DNA of 64,000 nucleotides from Pisolithus tinctorius. Lineage: Eukaryota; Basidiomycota; Agaricomycetes; Boletales; Pisolithaceae. Under the pieces are notes generated by a model that saw only the letters and a program-made list of their open reading frames with translations, did no database searches and had not been told where the DNA came from. Position numbers and translations under genes: made by a program. The DNA lies in contig JANFAH010000001.1 in NCBI GenBank assembly GCA_024663395.1, forward strand, positions 5,332,001 to 5,396,000. Reading direction: 5' to 3'. Shown piece by piece: positions 21,935 through 32,670 of the stretch. Position 1 is the stretch's first letter, and every line of letters starts with the position of its first letter.

Positions 21935-24900
21935 CTACCGCGGACCTCTCATGGCCGACCGTCCGCCTTGCAAAGGCAGTTGAGGAACAGAGCTGGACCT
22001 GGTGGGTGCCCCTGATGTTGACGGTCTTGGTCTTGGGCCCTGGAGATTGCTTATACGGAAGGTTGGGCGAAGAGTAGTTGCTGATGAGGGTGCAGTCCCT
22101 GGACGCCTTGGAGCGGTGTGGGCGTGCGATGCGGGGATCGTGGCTAAGGAAGGAGAGTGTCGCCTTGCAAGCCGCACACTGGGGGGAACATTGACTGGCG
22201 TCATGCCGAGTACACGCTGAACTATATATGGGGGAGGTGGTGCGGGCAACGGTGGCACAGTGTCTGAATCTTCACGGTGAGGAAGAGGAGGATGAGGAGG
22301 AAGGCCAGAATTTGCACTGGTGCGCCGAGAGTCAAGCGGATTAGAATCTGAGAAACTGTGCCGGAAGTAGATATCAGACACAGAAAGCGGGAGACTCTCC
22401 GTAGGGGAATGAGGATCGCTACTCGGTGCACCCGACGAAACATCCGCATGTGTTCGTGGCTCATTAGCGACACCGGGAGATAAGGAGGTACTGGTAGGTG
22501 ATGGACTCTGCTCCAGGGAAATGGCATTGAAGGGGTGGGGCATGTGAACCGACGGGGGAATTGCAACGGGAAACGGAAATGGTGCGGAGCCCTGGGTGTT
22601 CGTAGTCGGGAAAGAAGGACAAGAATGTCCATTGGAGTTATCCGAAGGTGATGCAATATCAGAATTGTCCGGTGGGGTAGACGGTGCGTCGGGGGTGGGC
22701 TGGAGCGTGACGTCGGTTCTATTGCGTTCCACCCTCAATACGGGGATTGATCTACCACCATTCCTCCCAGCGATATCCCGTTCATGACCGTTCTCTGCAG
22801 GTGCCGAGCTTACTGTCTTAATGGTATTGCTCTTGGTTTGGCTACGAATGGAGGGATGGGATGACGTGAAGTCAAGGAATGAGTAAGTTCCAGATACAGG
22901 AGCAACGTCACTGGGAGGAGCCTCTGAACCCGGTTTATGCATCACTACAGGCACGGATTCCGGTCCAGAGGAGCTCGTCGGCGACTCTGTTGGACAGGCA
23001 TGAGGGCTTTGCTTGCCGTCGTCTTTGTGAGCTTTTCGGTAAAGTTTGGCGCGCACTTTCGACAAACTGCTGCCCATGCTTCCGGAGGTACTTCTGGAAT
23101 CGCGCTTTCCCTTGAGTGAGGTGAAAATAGCACCAACGTCTAGCCTAAACGGGCTGGTTTCTCGCACCTGGAGAGGGTGACCATCTCTGCCAAGCGTTCG
23201 AGTTTGCCTGTTGTCAACATCTTCGCTACCAAGCGGACGATGGAATGAGGCTGGGGCTTCTGAGGTTCTTGGACTCAAACAAAGTGTAGCCGCAATTGCC
23301 TCTCCTTGTGTTGATGTTAAAGTTTTGGCATCATCTTCACCACTGTCGTCCACTTCCTCCACGCGCAGTTCAGGAAGTAGGCTCCTGCGTTTGTGAGCGT
23401 CAATGGCGAAGGAAGTGCGTGTAGCGGGATTCGTCCACCCGGGGGCCAATTTTTCTGATTCAGGGACATAGGAAAGGACCGGTAATTCGGCAGCGAGGGT
23501 GCTTAGAGACAGTCGTTTGTCGTCGAGGTCGTACTGTACGGTCATAGGATGCATCTCGGGCCTTGACGGGCCACTTGACTTGCTGCTCGAATTGCTTTTC
23601 TGTTTTGCCTTGCGGAACATAAACGAGAACCCGCGTCGTAGACCAAGCCCAATACCGTAGCCTTTGCTGGCACTGAGACTATTTGACTCCAGATCTTCCT
23701 CGCCAGCTGATGGACTGACGTCAGAAACTGATCGAGGGTCCTGATATTTCTTTTCGTCCCGAGTGTTGTTTCGGCGGGTTACGGAGAGTAATCTGCCTGT
23801 ACGACTGGATTTTCGACGTTTGATACAGAAGCGATAAAAGATTACAGAAAGGAGCACGACCAAGGCTCCAGCCAGCACAGCAGCAGCTATTGTCCCAGCC
23901 GGAGTAGAGGCGCTACTGGACGAGCTGAGAGTCATGCTGTGGTACGTCAACATCGTCCCCGCGCAAAAGAAAGGAGTAACACACCTTGTGTTGCCTCCGT
24001 ACGTAGTGACATTGACACCGCCTACTCTGATCGCGAGCGTGGAGTTCTCCTCGTTGACGATGGTCAGCAGGTGAGCCTCCTGGGAAAGGTCCGTGGCAAA
24101 AAACAACAAGGTATTTGAATTGTTATATGAGGATTGAGCGGACATGGTGGTAGTGACGTTATCGACAATTACGGAGTATCGTCCTGAGAACGATGAGACT
24201 AAGCCATAGACTGTGAGCGCAGAACCTGTGGATTGGGGGCAGTGTTAGTTGGTACATACGCCGCTCGGTCGAGACCTGCCTATAAAGGATGCCTGGGCGC
24301 GGTCACCGACAGTGGTTGAGACGTGCATCGGAGATCCCGTGTCATCCGTAACGTAGCTCCAGCGGCCCATGAAGGCGATATCCGTATCATTTACGGTATA
24401 TGGGGTGGCTGTGGTGCTACCGGTTGGACATCCCATCGATGAGGCGGTGTCAGATTCATCACTGATGGAACTCACTTTGCAGCTGACGCGGGAGGAGCGT
24501 ATGATATAGTGGCTTCGGTGAAAGTCAAGTACGCGTTAGCTGTATTTGAGTTCGTTATGGCAGTCGTAAGTAACAGTGTGTGGTTTGTGTATTCCAGGTC
24601 ATTCAGGGAAGCAAGGAGGGTGTCCGTTGCATTGTAGGAGGCAGACGGAAGGGTATGTCCGTCCAAGGCGATCAAGTATGATGCATTACTGGCGGTTCCC
24701 ATAAGATCAATACCTGTGCCTATTGACCGATCCGATGATGGATTACATTGTACATTATGTGTCGAAGGGTGAGCACATACCGTTCCACAGAATCAAGAAG
24801 CTTGCACCATTGAGGTTGGTGTAGTGATAGCTGGTGCCTTCACCGACTTGACCAGGCGAGTTGGCGACCCCCGAGCCCGTATACTGCAGTTGCCATCCAG

Positions 24901-24997
24901 CAGTGATATTTTCGCTGGGTTCGAGGTTTACAGAGGGAAAGTACGCCACTTCGGGGGACTCATTGCCGATCGATAAGGTGGAGAGATTGCCTGCCAT
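21935..24997 (-). CDS. single-pass membrane protein with glycosylated ectodomain and long disordered tail
   Basis: Exons 24997-24781, 24713-24476, 24416-24280, 24225-23985 and 23936-21935 give 944 residues. The first 300 residues are rich in Asn-X-Ser/Thr sites and beta-prone segments (WSYVTDDTGSPMHVSTTVGD, SALTVYGLVSSFSGRYSVIV, NTLLFFATDLSQEAHLLTIV). A transmembrane helix (GTIAAAVLAGALVVLLSVIF) follows a Ser-rich stalk and is followed by basic RFCIKRRKSSRTG, so the long C-terminus (about 630 residues, Ser/Pro-rich) should be cytoplasmic. The layout is common among Agaricomycete surface proteins of unknown function, possibly sensors. The start at 24997 has no visible signal peptide, so an upstream signal exon may be missing from this model. 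Intron 3 (24226-24279) needs a GC donor. Intron 4 (23937-23984) is 48 nt and open in frame, so it could be retained. Confidence 0.75.
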
Positions 24998-25467
24998 TCA
25001 TCCAGCCCTGGGGGGACGCGGCTACGAGAGCAGGGAAGAAGAAAGAGGGCAAACGAGTGGAATGGCGCCGAGAACGAGACTACATGAGACGCCCGGGAAC
25101 CCGGCTACAGAAGCCTCGAGGGTGTCAACGGCGCCGAAACGGAGAATTTAGGAATGCTCAAAAATAAACAAAAAAAAGGGCAGGAAAGGCTAGATGCCTT
25201 CTGACTAGGCTGACCCATTAGCAAGACCAGGGAAGTTGCACAGGATCGTCGTTGGGGCCTTGGCAGCCGACTGCAGTTTTGCAAATGTGTATGACCTCAA
25301 TTAGGTTATCTGACGTTCTTCCGAACCACGTATGCTTGCCACGCTTTAGTTACCATCAACCACCAACCGGTGCAGCGTTGTCAGGTTGGACCATGTAAAC
25401 TAGACAACTAACCATACTTACCCGTGGTTCCAACTTCTCAGACAGGTGGACGGGTCTTTTACGTGGA
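24998..25467. promoter_or_regulatory. divergent promoter region
   Basis: About 470 bp between the starts of the membrane-protein gene (-) and the ChlI-like gene (+), so both promoters should lie here. If the membrane protein has an upstream signal-peptide exon, it would be within 25000-25150 on the minus strand, where a hydrophobic frame (FALFLLPCSRS) can be read. No TATA box stands out. Confidence 0.35.
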
Positions 25468-27322
25468 ATGGTTTCCCCAATTTTAACGGAATCCATCGAC
25501 CCCTTACCCAAACCAGGGACACGGTTTTTCCTGCCCTCCCTATTGGCACATGTACGTGCCGCGCTGCCTGGTCTTCCCCTGGAGCCCGTAATAATACAGG
25601 TCTTGCTACTTTGCATCACGTCCGGAGATAGAAATCTCATCCTCCGCACCCGTGACGAGGACATCGACCTCATCGCAAGGCTGACAACCCTAGTAAGTCT
25701 ATAGTACATTTTCCTGAGACACCAGCATCCTGTTCTTGTCGTGCCTAAGCCTTCATCGCCCTCCAGGCCCTTGGCTCAGTATTTGGCTACAACGTTCACA
25801 AAATTACATATCGCGCCGATGCAGGCGACCAAATGCCATACCAGATTCTACAGTCCTTATTCCTTCCTTCGGTGGTCACTGCTGGGGCTGTTTCATCTCG
25901 CAAAAATCGAGAGAGACATCGACGTATGTCCAGTTCGCGCAATTCTAGTGGAAAGCAACCCATCGTGATGCAAGCTACAACCAACGTGGGCCATAGTAGG
26001 ACCGATTCCTTCTCTCGCTCTGCGTCATACCCGGGTAACTCGCGACTATCAACTTCCGCTCCACGACAGAGGAATCCGGACCTTGAACCCCACAATGTAT
26101 TGACAATACCTATTGCCAATCTCAAACGACCCTGTCTTCATTCTTTTAGCGTGAAAACTGAACCATCCATCCCAGCTGTTGGTTCCGATGGGAGGCCGCA
26201 TCCAGAAAAATCATTGCATGCTAGCACGGACAACTTCGGTGTACCCGCCGCAATCGTTGTATCTGGCCTTGAGCATGCGAGTCTCCAAGCCCAGAAAGCC
26301 ATTCTTCGTACACTTGCAGTCGGACAGCTTGCTTTTCCAACGGACGGGAGTCCAGAGACCGATCAGACATTTGATCTGCCCGAGAATTTTATCTTAATAT
26401 ACGTATGTCGGCTCGATGCTCGAGAGAGACCGCCCATTTACAAGAGCCTGGTATGTTCCCTCTGATACGGACGGAGCGCATTTCAAAACATTTCTCTGGT
26501 CAGCTGGACAAATTTGCAATGAGCTCTCCAGTGAGCGTTGGCCAGCACACCCGTCTGGCTATGAGACAATTTCGTCTGTCTTCGACTCAGTCGTCAGCGC
26601 TACCATCACCGTCCACCTCTGGAGCATCCGCGGCCTTGTTCATGTCTCCGTCGGGTCCAATGTTACCTCCCACAGCCCTTCCTGGACCGCCACCAATCTC
26701 TTCATCTTTTCTCCGTCGTTTGAAAGACCTTTGTGCCAATCACACTTACGTGGGACCACCACTGGATACGTACCTGGCAGATCTTTTTACCGCAACTCGC
26801 CACTTCGGCTCTTTGGATGGGACGTTACTCACTGTACGTGCACGGCAGGATGCCGAAGCACTCATCCGTGCATCCCGTGTACTTGGCATTGATCCTACTG
26901 GTGCCGAGTTTATTATGGAAGCAGCTCACGGTGCACCCCCAGCCAGTGAGACATGTTCGACTCGGCGAAGTTATCCTGCTTCTCAGTCCAGTGCGAGTGT
27001 GTCTTCTGATGCACTGCTGGATTCTGTCTACGTCCCACAGATTCGCCAGCCGTCCCCAGCTCCAAGCGTGGGACAGAGCCCACCAGGTGTTCTTATACAA
27101 GAAGACGCGTTGGAATTAGACGTCTCGGAGGCCAATATCGCGCGAATGTTTCCCAGAGTAGTGTCTCATCGTGTGAAGGTAAGGGACTCACCATTCGACG
27201 AGGTCCTCAGCAGCGTGGTTTGTGGTGATATGTCCCAGCCTGCTGGTGCCAAAGATGGAGACTTAGTGTGGAAGAGGGATACAGTGAAAGATATTTTAGT
27301 TCGCATCCTATCGGAAATTTGA
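25468..27322 (+). CDS. magnesium chelatase ChlI-like domain protein lacking a P-loop
   Basis: Three exons (25468-25692, 25767-26450, 26504-27322) encode 575 residues. The N-terminal third (HVRAALPGLPLEPVIIQVLL, RDEDIDLIARLTTL, GSVFGYNVHKITYRAD) precedes a disordered Ser/Arg linker. The core VVSGLEHASLQAQKAILRTL, then LPENFILIYVCRLDARERPP and IYKSLLDKFAMSS resembles the sensor and arginine-finger part of the Mg-chelatase/MCM-like AAA+ fold, where a subunit arginine and 'LLDRFAM' follow the second strand. A C-terminal lid-like helical region (YLADLFTATRHFGSLDGTLL, RARQDAEALIRASRVLGID) supports this. No GxxGxGKT Walker A is present, so it is probably not an active ATPase. The fungal relatives are uncharacterised. 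Ser/Pro linkers suggest flexible or regulatory regions. Confidence 0.6.
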
Positions 27323-27782
27323 CGACAATATGTTGCGTTTATGCTTTCGTTCACGAGGCCTAGGTTGACTACATAGCTGTGAACTACATACTATCATTGG
27401 ACCACCCATGCATAGTGGACAGGTCATGCATGATCCTGTCTAGCGCCTCATTTCCTTCAACTTCTTGACTCCGAAACAAGCACGTTAGAATCTACAGGTC
27501 GTTCTCGATGCTGCTAAACCCACTGCCCAGTAAAATACCGGATCTGAACAGAGTTGTAGATAGGGATAATTGGCACCATTCCCCAAAAGCTGAGGGCATA
27601 AAACAATTGTGTTGTAGAGTCATTCGACGAACAGTGCCAAAAGTTATGCGCTAGTGGTCCAATGAAAGCACTATTACATAATGTGTATGGTACCCAAACG
27701 GTACCTCACATTCAAAATGATTTCAATGCGCGTGCCTCCATAGTGACCAGTACTACTTTGCAACTTGGCTTCAGCTGCATAT
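27323..27782. other. tandem intergenic spacer
   Basis: Between two plus-strand genes. It should carry the 3' UTR of the ChlI-like gene and the promoter of the MBIP-like gene. I see no coding exon, RNA gene or repeat. Confidence 0.4.
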
Positions 27783-29413
27783 ATGACCAGTAACCCCCCT
27801 TCATCACCGGCAGGGTCTGTTTCAAACTTTTCAGGGACTGCGTCGCAGCAGCCGACTCCTGCGAGTCATTCAACCTCTGGGCCCCCGTTGCAGACACAAC
27901 CATCTACCCACCAGCAGAATCTGCAATATGCACAGGCTCAATCGCATACGCAAACAACGCCGGTAGCACGACAGAACCCTGCCCAGACATATTACACGGT
28001 GGGATACCCACCAGGCAATTGGCAAAATACGGCTTGGCAACTCTCTGGCTACCCCTACGCTACCACCGGGAGCGCTCCCTACCAACAGACACACTACGCT
28101 CAGATTCCATACACCCAGTACCAGTCGTATCAGCACGCTCCTACGGCCCGCCAGCGCACGAAATTGCAGCCCAAACTGAGGACTCCAACTCCTGAGCCTA
28201 CATATCGACATTGGGACGAGGTTATACGTGCATTTTTAAAGAACGTAGGACTAAACCAGGCACTCAAAGGTTTTGAGGATGACATGGTTGTCATGAATGA
28301 AGATTGGGAAAGGAAGGTTGTGCCTGGGGCAATTGGGGACCTGGTGCGGGACATGATGGTGCGCGTCGTCTCGTGAAGGTGATCTCAGAGGACTCAGACC
28401 CCCGCGTAAAACAGACCTTGGGGAAATACAAGGATGGAGAGAAACCGCAAGAGCGTCCTTTGGAAGATCGGAAATTGGATTATATTCACTTAAGCAGCGG
28501 CCAGCAACCTCGCTCTCAGAGCACAGTAAATATATTCCTTCTTTCCCTGATAGTAAACTCGTTCATCCGCGTGCCATTTAGATCACAAAGTCGGTTTCGC
28601 AGTTCCTTGCCGAAAACCGCGCAAAGAACGATGCCTCCAATCGCTCTGAATTTCTCCAGTCCGTTGCGGAGAAGCGCCGTCGACTTAATATTGGTGAGGA
28701 TGTCGATGAGGCAATCCCATCTTGTGCGCGAACGGATATGAAGCAACTTGACCGTGAAGTGCATATGAAATACGATATTGCGAGAAATGAGGACGGCCCG
28801 TTACGTAGGACGGTGCAGGGAGTCAACAGAAAGGAGACGCAAGAGAAACTAGTTGCCCTTGCAGACGATTCAGAGAGCAAGGATCATCCAGCGCTCGACG
28901 AAAGACTAAAGAACATCGAAGCTCATTTGGCTGTGCGTTATGGTATGAAACAACGTATCCTCAGTGGTATAGTCTGAATGGGTTGAAAGTACCTGCACCT
29001 CCGCGCAATTTGCTTTCCCGCTTGCAATTCTTGGAGGATCATATCATACAGCTTGAGAAGGAGTACCCGCCGTGGGCAGCATTACACTTTAATCAACCCC
29101 ACCGCGAGGTTCGCTCTTGTGTACTTTTTTAAGCATTCACTAATCTTCCTCTATCCCGCTTTCGCAGTGGCCTCCGCCTCCACGCCAGACCCCGATAATC
29201 GTGCCCTCACACCTTACCACACAAGAGGCACTTGTCGAGTCGACCACAGTACAATACGCGGCCTCAGGTTCTGCTACGCTTTCGGACGAACCTTCGACGA
29301 GCCTTGCAAAGGCAAGAGCAAAAAATAAATCGAGTCTGCACCGTGCTGTAATGGAGAAACTCGAAGTACAGAGAGCGATGAGTGACTTGGCTGGACTAAA
29401 AAAGGGTGGATAA
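27783..29413 (+). CDS. MBIP (MAP3K12-binding inhibitory protein)-like protein
   Basis: The start ATG at 27783 gives MTSNPPSSPAGSVSNFSG, followed by a Gln/Ser/Thr/Pro-rich prion-like region, then YRHWDEVIRAFLKNVGLNQA. After an intron of uncertain ends (about 28330-28382) come DSDPRVKQTLGKYK and KLDYIHLSSG, then after a 52-nt intron SVSQFLAENRAKNDASNRSE, VAEKRRRLNIGEDV and RLKNIEAHLAVRY. The conserved end VPAPPRNLLSRLQFLEDHII, then QLEKEYPPWAALHFNQPHRE and WPPPP is the MBIP signature. In animals MBIP is a subunit of the ATAC histone acetyltransferase complex and interacts with MAP3K12. The region just upstream of the signature forms coiled coil. The last intron splits ...HRE/WPPPP. A chromatin role is inferred from the animal family and is not evident from this sequence alone. 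Confidence 0.75.
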
Positions 29414-29925
29414 AACAATCCTTTCTGAAGCCCGAAGCGTGAAAATGAAATTTCCCGGAAGATTCGCACTCGATCTCCGATCTCCTTTGCGGGGGATGCA
29501 CCCATCACCTTTTGAACTATCGAATCCTTTCAGCGGGGGCTGATGCTGTTGAGCGATCAAGCCGTTGCCGTGACCGCGCCTTCCCATAGATCCGTCGGGA
29601 TATTGGTACCTGGGTCAAGCCAACATTACTTACGAAAAATGAAATGCCCGCCCTGTCGCAAGTGTAAGGTTTAGTGTGGTCTGACGAACGACCACAAAAC
29701 GATATAGCCTTGTATGGAAGTATTGTGGTTGGTGGACTAATACACCTGCAGAGTGTCATTACTGGTACTTCTGAATGATTTTGGTTACTAACGCGGAAAC
29801 CTCGAGTTTGCCCTCGTGCCCGACGTTGTGTGCCCTTGCAAGACTGAGCCCACGGGAGCAGGTAAGCGGAAGGTCCTGCTTGGAGACATGAGCTAGTGAC
29901 TCATCGGGTAGACTAAAAAGGAGAA
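29414..29925. other. intergenic between MBIP-like gene and tRNA-Gln
   Basis: About 510 bp holding the 3' end of the MBIP-like transcript and the 3' flank of the tRNA. Short minus-strand frames have no family support. No further RNA gene is visible. Confidence 0.4.
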
Positions 29926-30011
29926 GGCCCTGCCAGGACTCGAACCTGGGTTACAGGAATTTTTAGCATCAGCATCAGAATCCTGTGTGATAACCACTAC
30001 ACTACAAGGCC
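29926..30011 (-). tRNA. tRNA-Gln (CUG anticodon) with 15-nt intron
   Basis: The minus strand folds as a full cloverleaf. The acceptor stem is GGCCTTG pairing with CAGGGCC (one T-G wobble). The D-arm is GTGTAGTGGTTATCAC, the anticodon stem CAGGA/TCCTG, the variable loop TAAC, and the T-arm CCAGG-TTCGAGT-CCTGG. The anticodon loop TTCTGA..T gives CTG at positions 34-36, reading Gln CAG codons. The 15-nt intron (29960-29974, TGCTGATGCTAAAAA) sits after position 37, the canonical place. The internal A and B boxes (GTGTAGTGGTT and GGTTCGAGTCC) would drive RNA polymerase III. CCA is not encoded. Confidence 0.93.
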
Positions 30012-30184
30012 ATCTGACAAGGTCTGGGGCGTGCCCCATGTAGTAAGACGAATATAATGGCTGAAACACCTTGTCATGGACTGAGTACCTGGTGGCAGTG
30101 GTTTGGAGAAATCTTGGTGGTCATCACATATCCTATGTAGTGGTGCCGAAAACGCGACTGCCATCTGCTCTTGTCGCCTACACT

Positions 30185-32100
30185 ATGACCACGAATCCTT
30201 CACATATCCTTATCGCCCGCAGTTCACGGGGGAACAGCAATCCTTCAGCGTCCCTCAGCTCACCTACTGAAACACATGCGGCTGCCGCAGGCATCTTTCG
30301 TTCTTCCAGCTCCCCCCCTTGGAATCACCAAGAATATGAGGCAGAAGACCCAGTAACTGACCTTAACCTCAGTGATACAGACAAGGCTATCGAAATAGAC
30401 CAGACCTTCACCTGTAGTGGAACATTCCCTGGTACTGTCAAAATAATTGTAGAGAGTACGACATTCTGGTGAGTCTAATTTAACGGATTCATAGAACAGG
30501 CATTAAACGCTCGTCCCGCCACATGGCAGGGCACACAAGGAAATCCTGTACTTCGCCTCCCCATTCTTCCAGGCTGCCCTCAGCGGAAGTTGGCTCGAAA
30601 CTGGCCGGCCACCCTCGTTGTCTTCCATGATCACAATTTCTCACCATACGGATCGATCCTGCTGTCCGACTCCCATCTCGCTTTCCAATCATAACAGGGA
30701 GGAAGCCGTTAGTGATACCACATCAGATTCATCGTCTCCTGTCGAAGTAGAGTGCCCACCGACGAGTGGCAGCGAGGCTAGTGGTGCCAGCGAGAGTGAA
30801 CTCGAGGAAGCAGGCGACTACAAATCGCGCGAACGGAGAGTGAGACTTGCAAAGCCTCGTAATTCAGGCCAAGTGTCCGGATATGATTTAAAGGGCAAGG
30901 GAAAGGCCACAGATACCTGTCATCCTTTATCTGCGCGTTCTCAAAGTGCGCGTAAGGCTGTTAAAAACCGTAGGAAAACAAGCGAGCAAGATGCAGTTAT
31001 TGTCCTTCAAGAAGAAAAGGTGATGTTTACTATTCGTCGTTGCGCTTACAACGACTGAATGTCTCCAGGCTAACATCTTCCACGATTTTCTCAAATACGT
31101 ATATCCTCAGTATGTGTTCTCAGAGTGCCGCCGAATGCAGTGCTGACTAGGCTTTTCAGTCTCCAATGCAATATTTCGTGGAACAATGTAGAGGGCCTCA
31201 TGAATATCTCCCACAAGTTCTGTGTACCAACGCTTCAGCAAGACTGTCTCAACTTCCTCCTTACGCACGCAGCGGGAAAGCCTATCAAAGCTATGCGTAT
31301 CGCGGAAATCTTCGAGGAAGAGGAACTCTACCGCGAGTCGAGCCGCTTTGTACTCGACAACCCTGGCGGATGGTCGGAAGAAGAACTGAGCACGTTAAGC
31401 CAGGAAACCTTGCTTAAGCTAGAGAAGCGGTGGGTTCCGTAGCCGAACATGTACGTGTTGCATCTTCTGAGACTCATCCACGTTAGGCGGAATTGGTTCC
31501 TCGAACGGGTTCTCAAACTTGGTCTCACACCTCTGGCCAAAGAGTATCAATGCGTGCGTTCTTTCTGTTGGTAAATACGTGAGGGTTCGCTTATCCGAGC
31601 TTGCAGTGTGCCACTTGTCCGGACCCTCCCAACTGTGCTCGGTTACTCGAGGAGAAATGGAGGCAGGCCTACAATGCTGTATTTCGCTTTGGTTCGTACG
31701 TCAAAGTACCCGTCCAAGAACCTCTGACATGGACAACTGTACACTAGGTCCTTGCCAGCCTTCGATGGTTTACCGATACCTGAGAAATCTCGAAGGAGTC
31801 AGTCCGCCACTCACTCTTACTCATCTTGCTTGCCAAGCCACCGCCAAGGCATTTACCGCTACACGTGAGCGCTATCCTTCCCTTCTTGTCAGTCGAATTC
31901 CCCCCTTATCGGAACCTACAGTTTTCGACCGCATGTTCTCCATCCGCAGCGATGCAGCCGTTGCATCCTTAAGCGGTGGTGGTGGTCGTCCCGCTGCGGT
32001 TGCGGCAACACCTGGCAGTCCTCGTCGCCACTTCCTCTACTGTACTCTAAAACCTGAGAAGGCTGTGCCACGTGCTCGCCGTTCGCGCGAGCTTTTGTAA
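30185..32100 (+). CDS. BTB/POZ-domain protein
   Basis: The start ATG at 30185 gives MTTNPSHILIARSSRGN. A disordered Ser-rich N-terminus leads to DQTFTCSGTFPGTVKIIVES and TTFWAHKEILYFASPFFQAA, the first half of a BTB/POZ fold (WAHKEIL...ASPFF), completed after a 61-nt intron whose donor is GTGAGT. A Ser/Glu/Lys-rich insert of over 100 residues (TSGSEASGASESELEEAGD) interrupts the BTB domain before EEKANIFHDFLKYVYPHLQC and VEGLMNISHKFCVPTLQQDC. A BACK-like helical region follows (AMRIAEIFEEEELYRESSRF, RRNWFLERVLKLGLTPLAKE), then a zinc-like CCATCPDPPNC. The last exons end PRARRSRELL. BTB proteins act as dimerisation modules, often as cullin-3 adaptors. Which role this one has cannot be told. 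At least six introns; the segment 31865-31920 may be one more. Confidence 0.82.
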
Positions 32101-32670
32101 ATACTTGATTATGAGGGTACCTACCAGGTACCCGCCATTCATTCCTGATCTTAAGGCATTCCAACTTCTATGGTCAATCAACCCGAAACTGATGGGTCTG
32201 TACTCACCTTCTCTATCATTAGCATTTGTACATCCATTCCATTCAGTTCTGGCAACTAGTATGTATTTCCAGATAGGTTCATGTTGTATACATACCCTCC
32301 TGAAGAACCACGTGTTAAGTGAATCGAAAAATGGGTATCTATCAAGTGGAATAATAAACCCGGTGAATGGGAATAGGCTGATAAACAATTGTGGCGGTGT
32401 GAAAGGAAGCTATGTCGAGGGTCAAATAGTAGTAACGAGTGCACGGTACATAGGTTGGTAAATAGGACGAATCCCTGTGAGGAACGAGAATCCAAAACGG
32501 GATATGATGCGATGCCAATCCAACACTGTAGAAAAAAAACCTGCAGGGAATATAGTTATAACCGACAGCGGAAATACGAAGATTCGAATACGCAGAGTAC
32601 AATAATATAAACAAACACTGTTCAAGACGGGAATGAGGGAAAATGTAGATGAGAAGTTTAGAGACCGGTA
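32101..32670. other. convergent 3' intergenic region
   Basis: About 570 bp between the converging BTB and RhoGAP genes, so it should hold both 3' UTRs. It is more AT-rich than its surroundings. Frames on both strands look non-coding. No RNA gene is seen. Confidence 0.4.
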
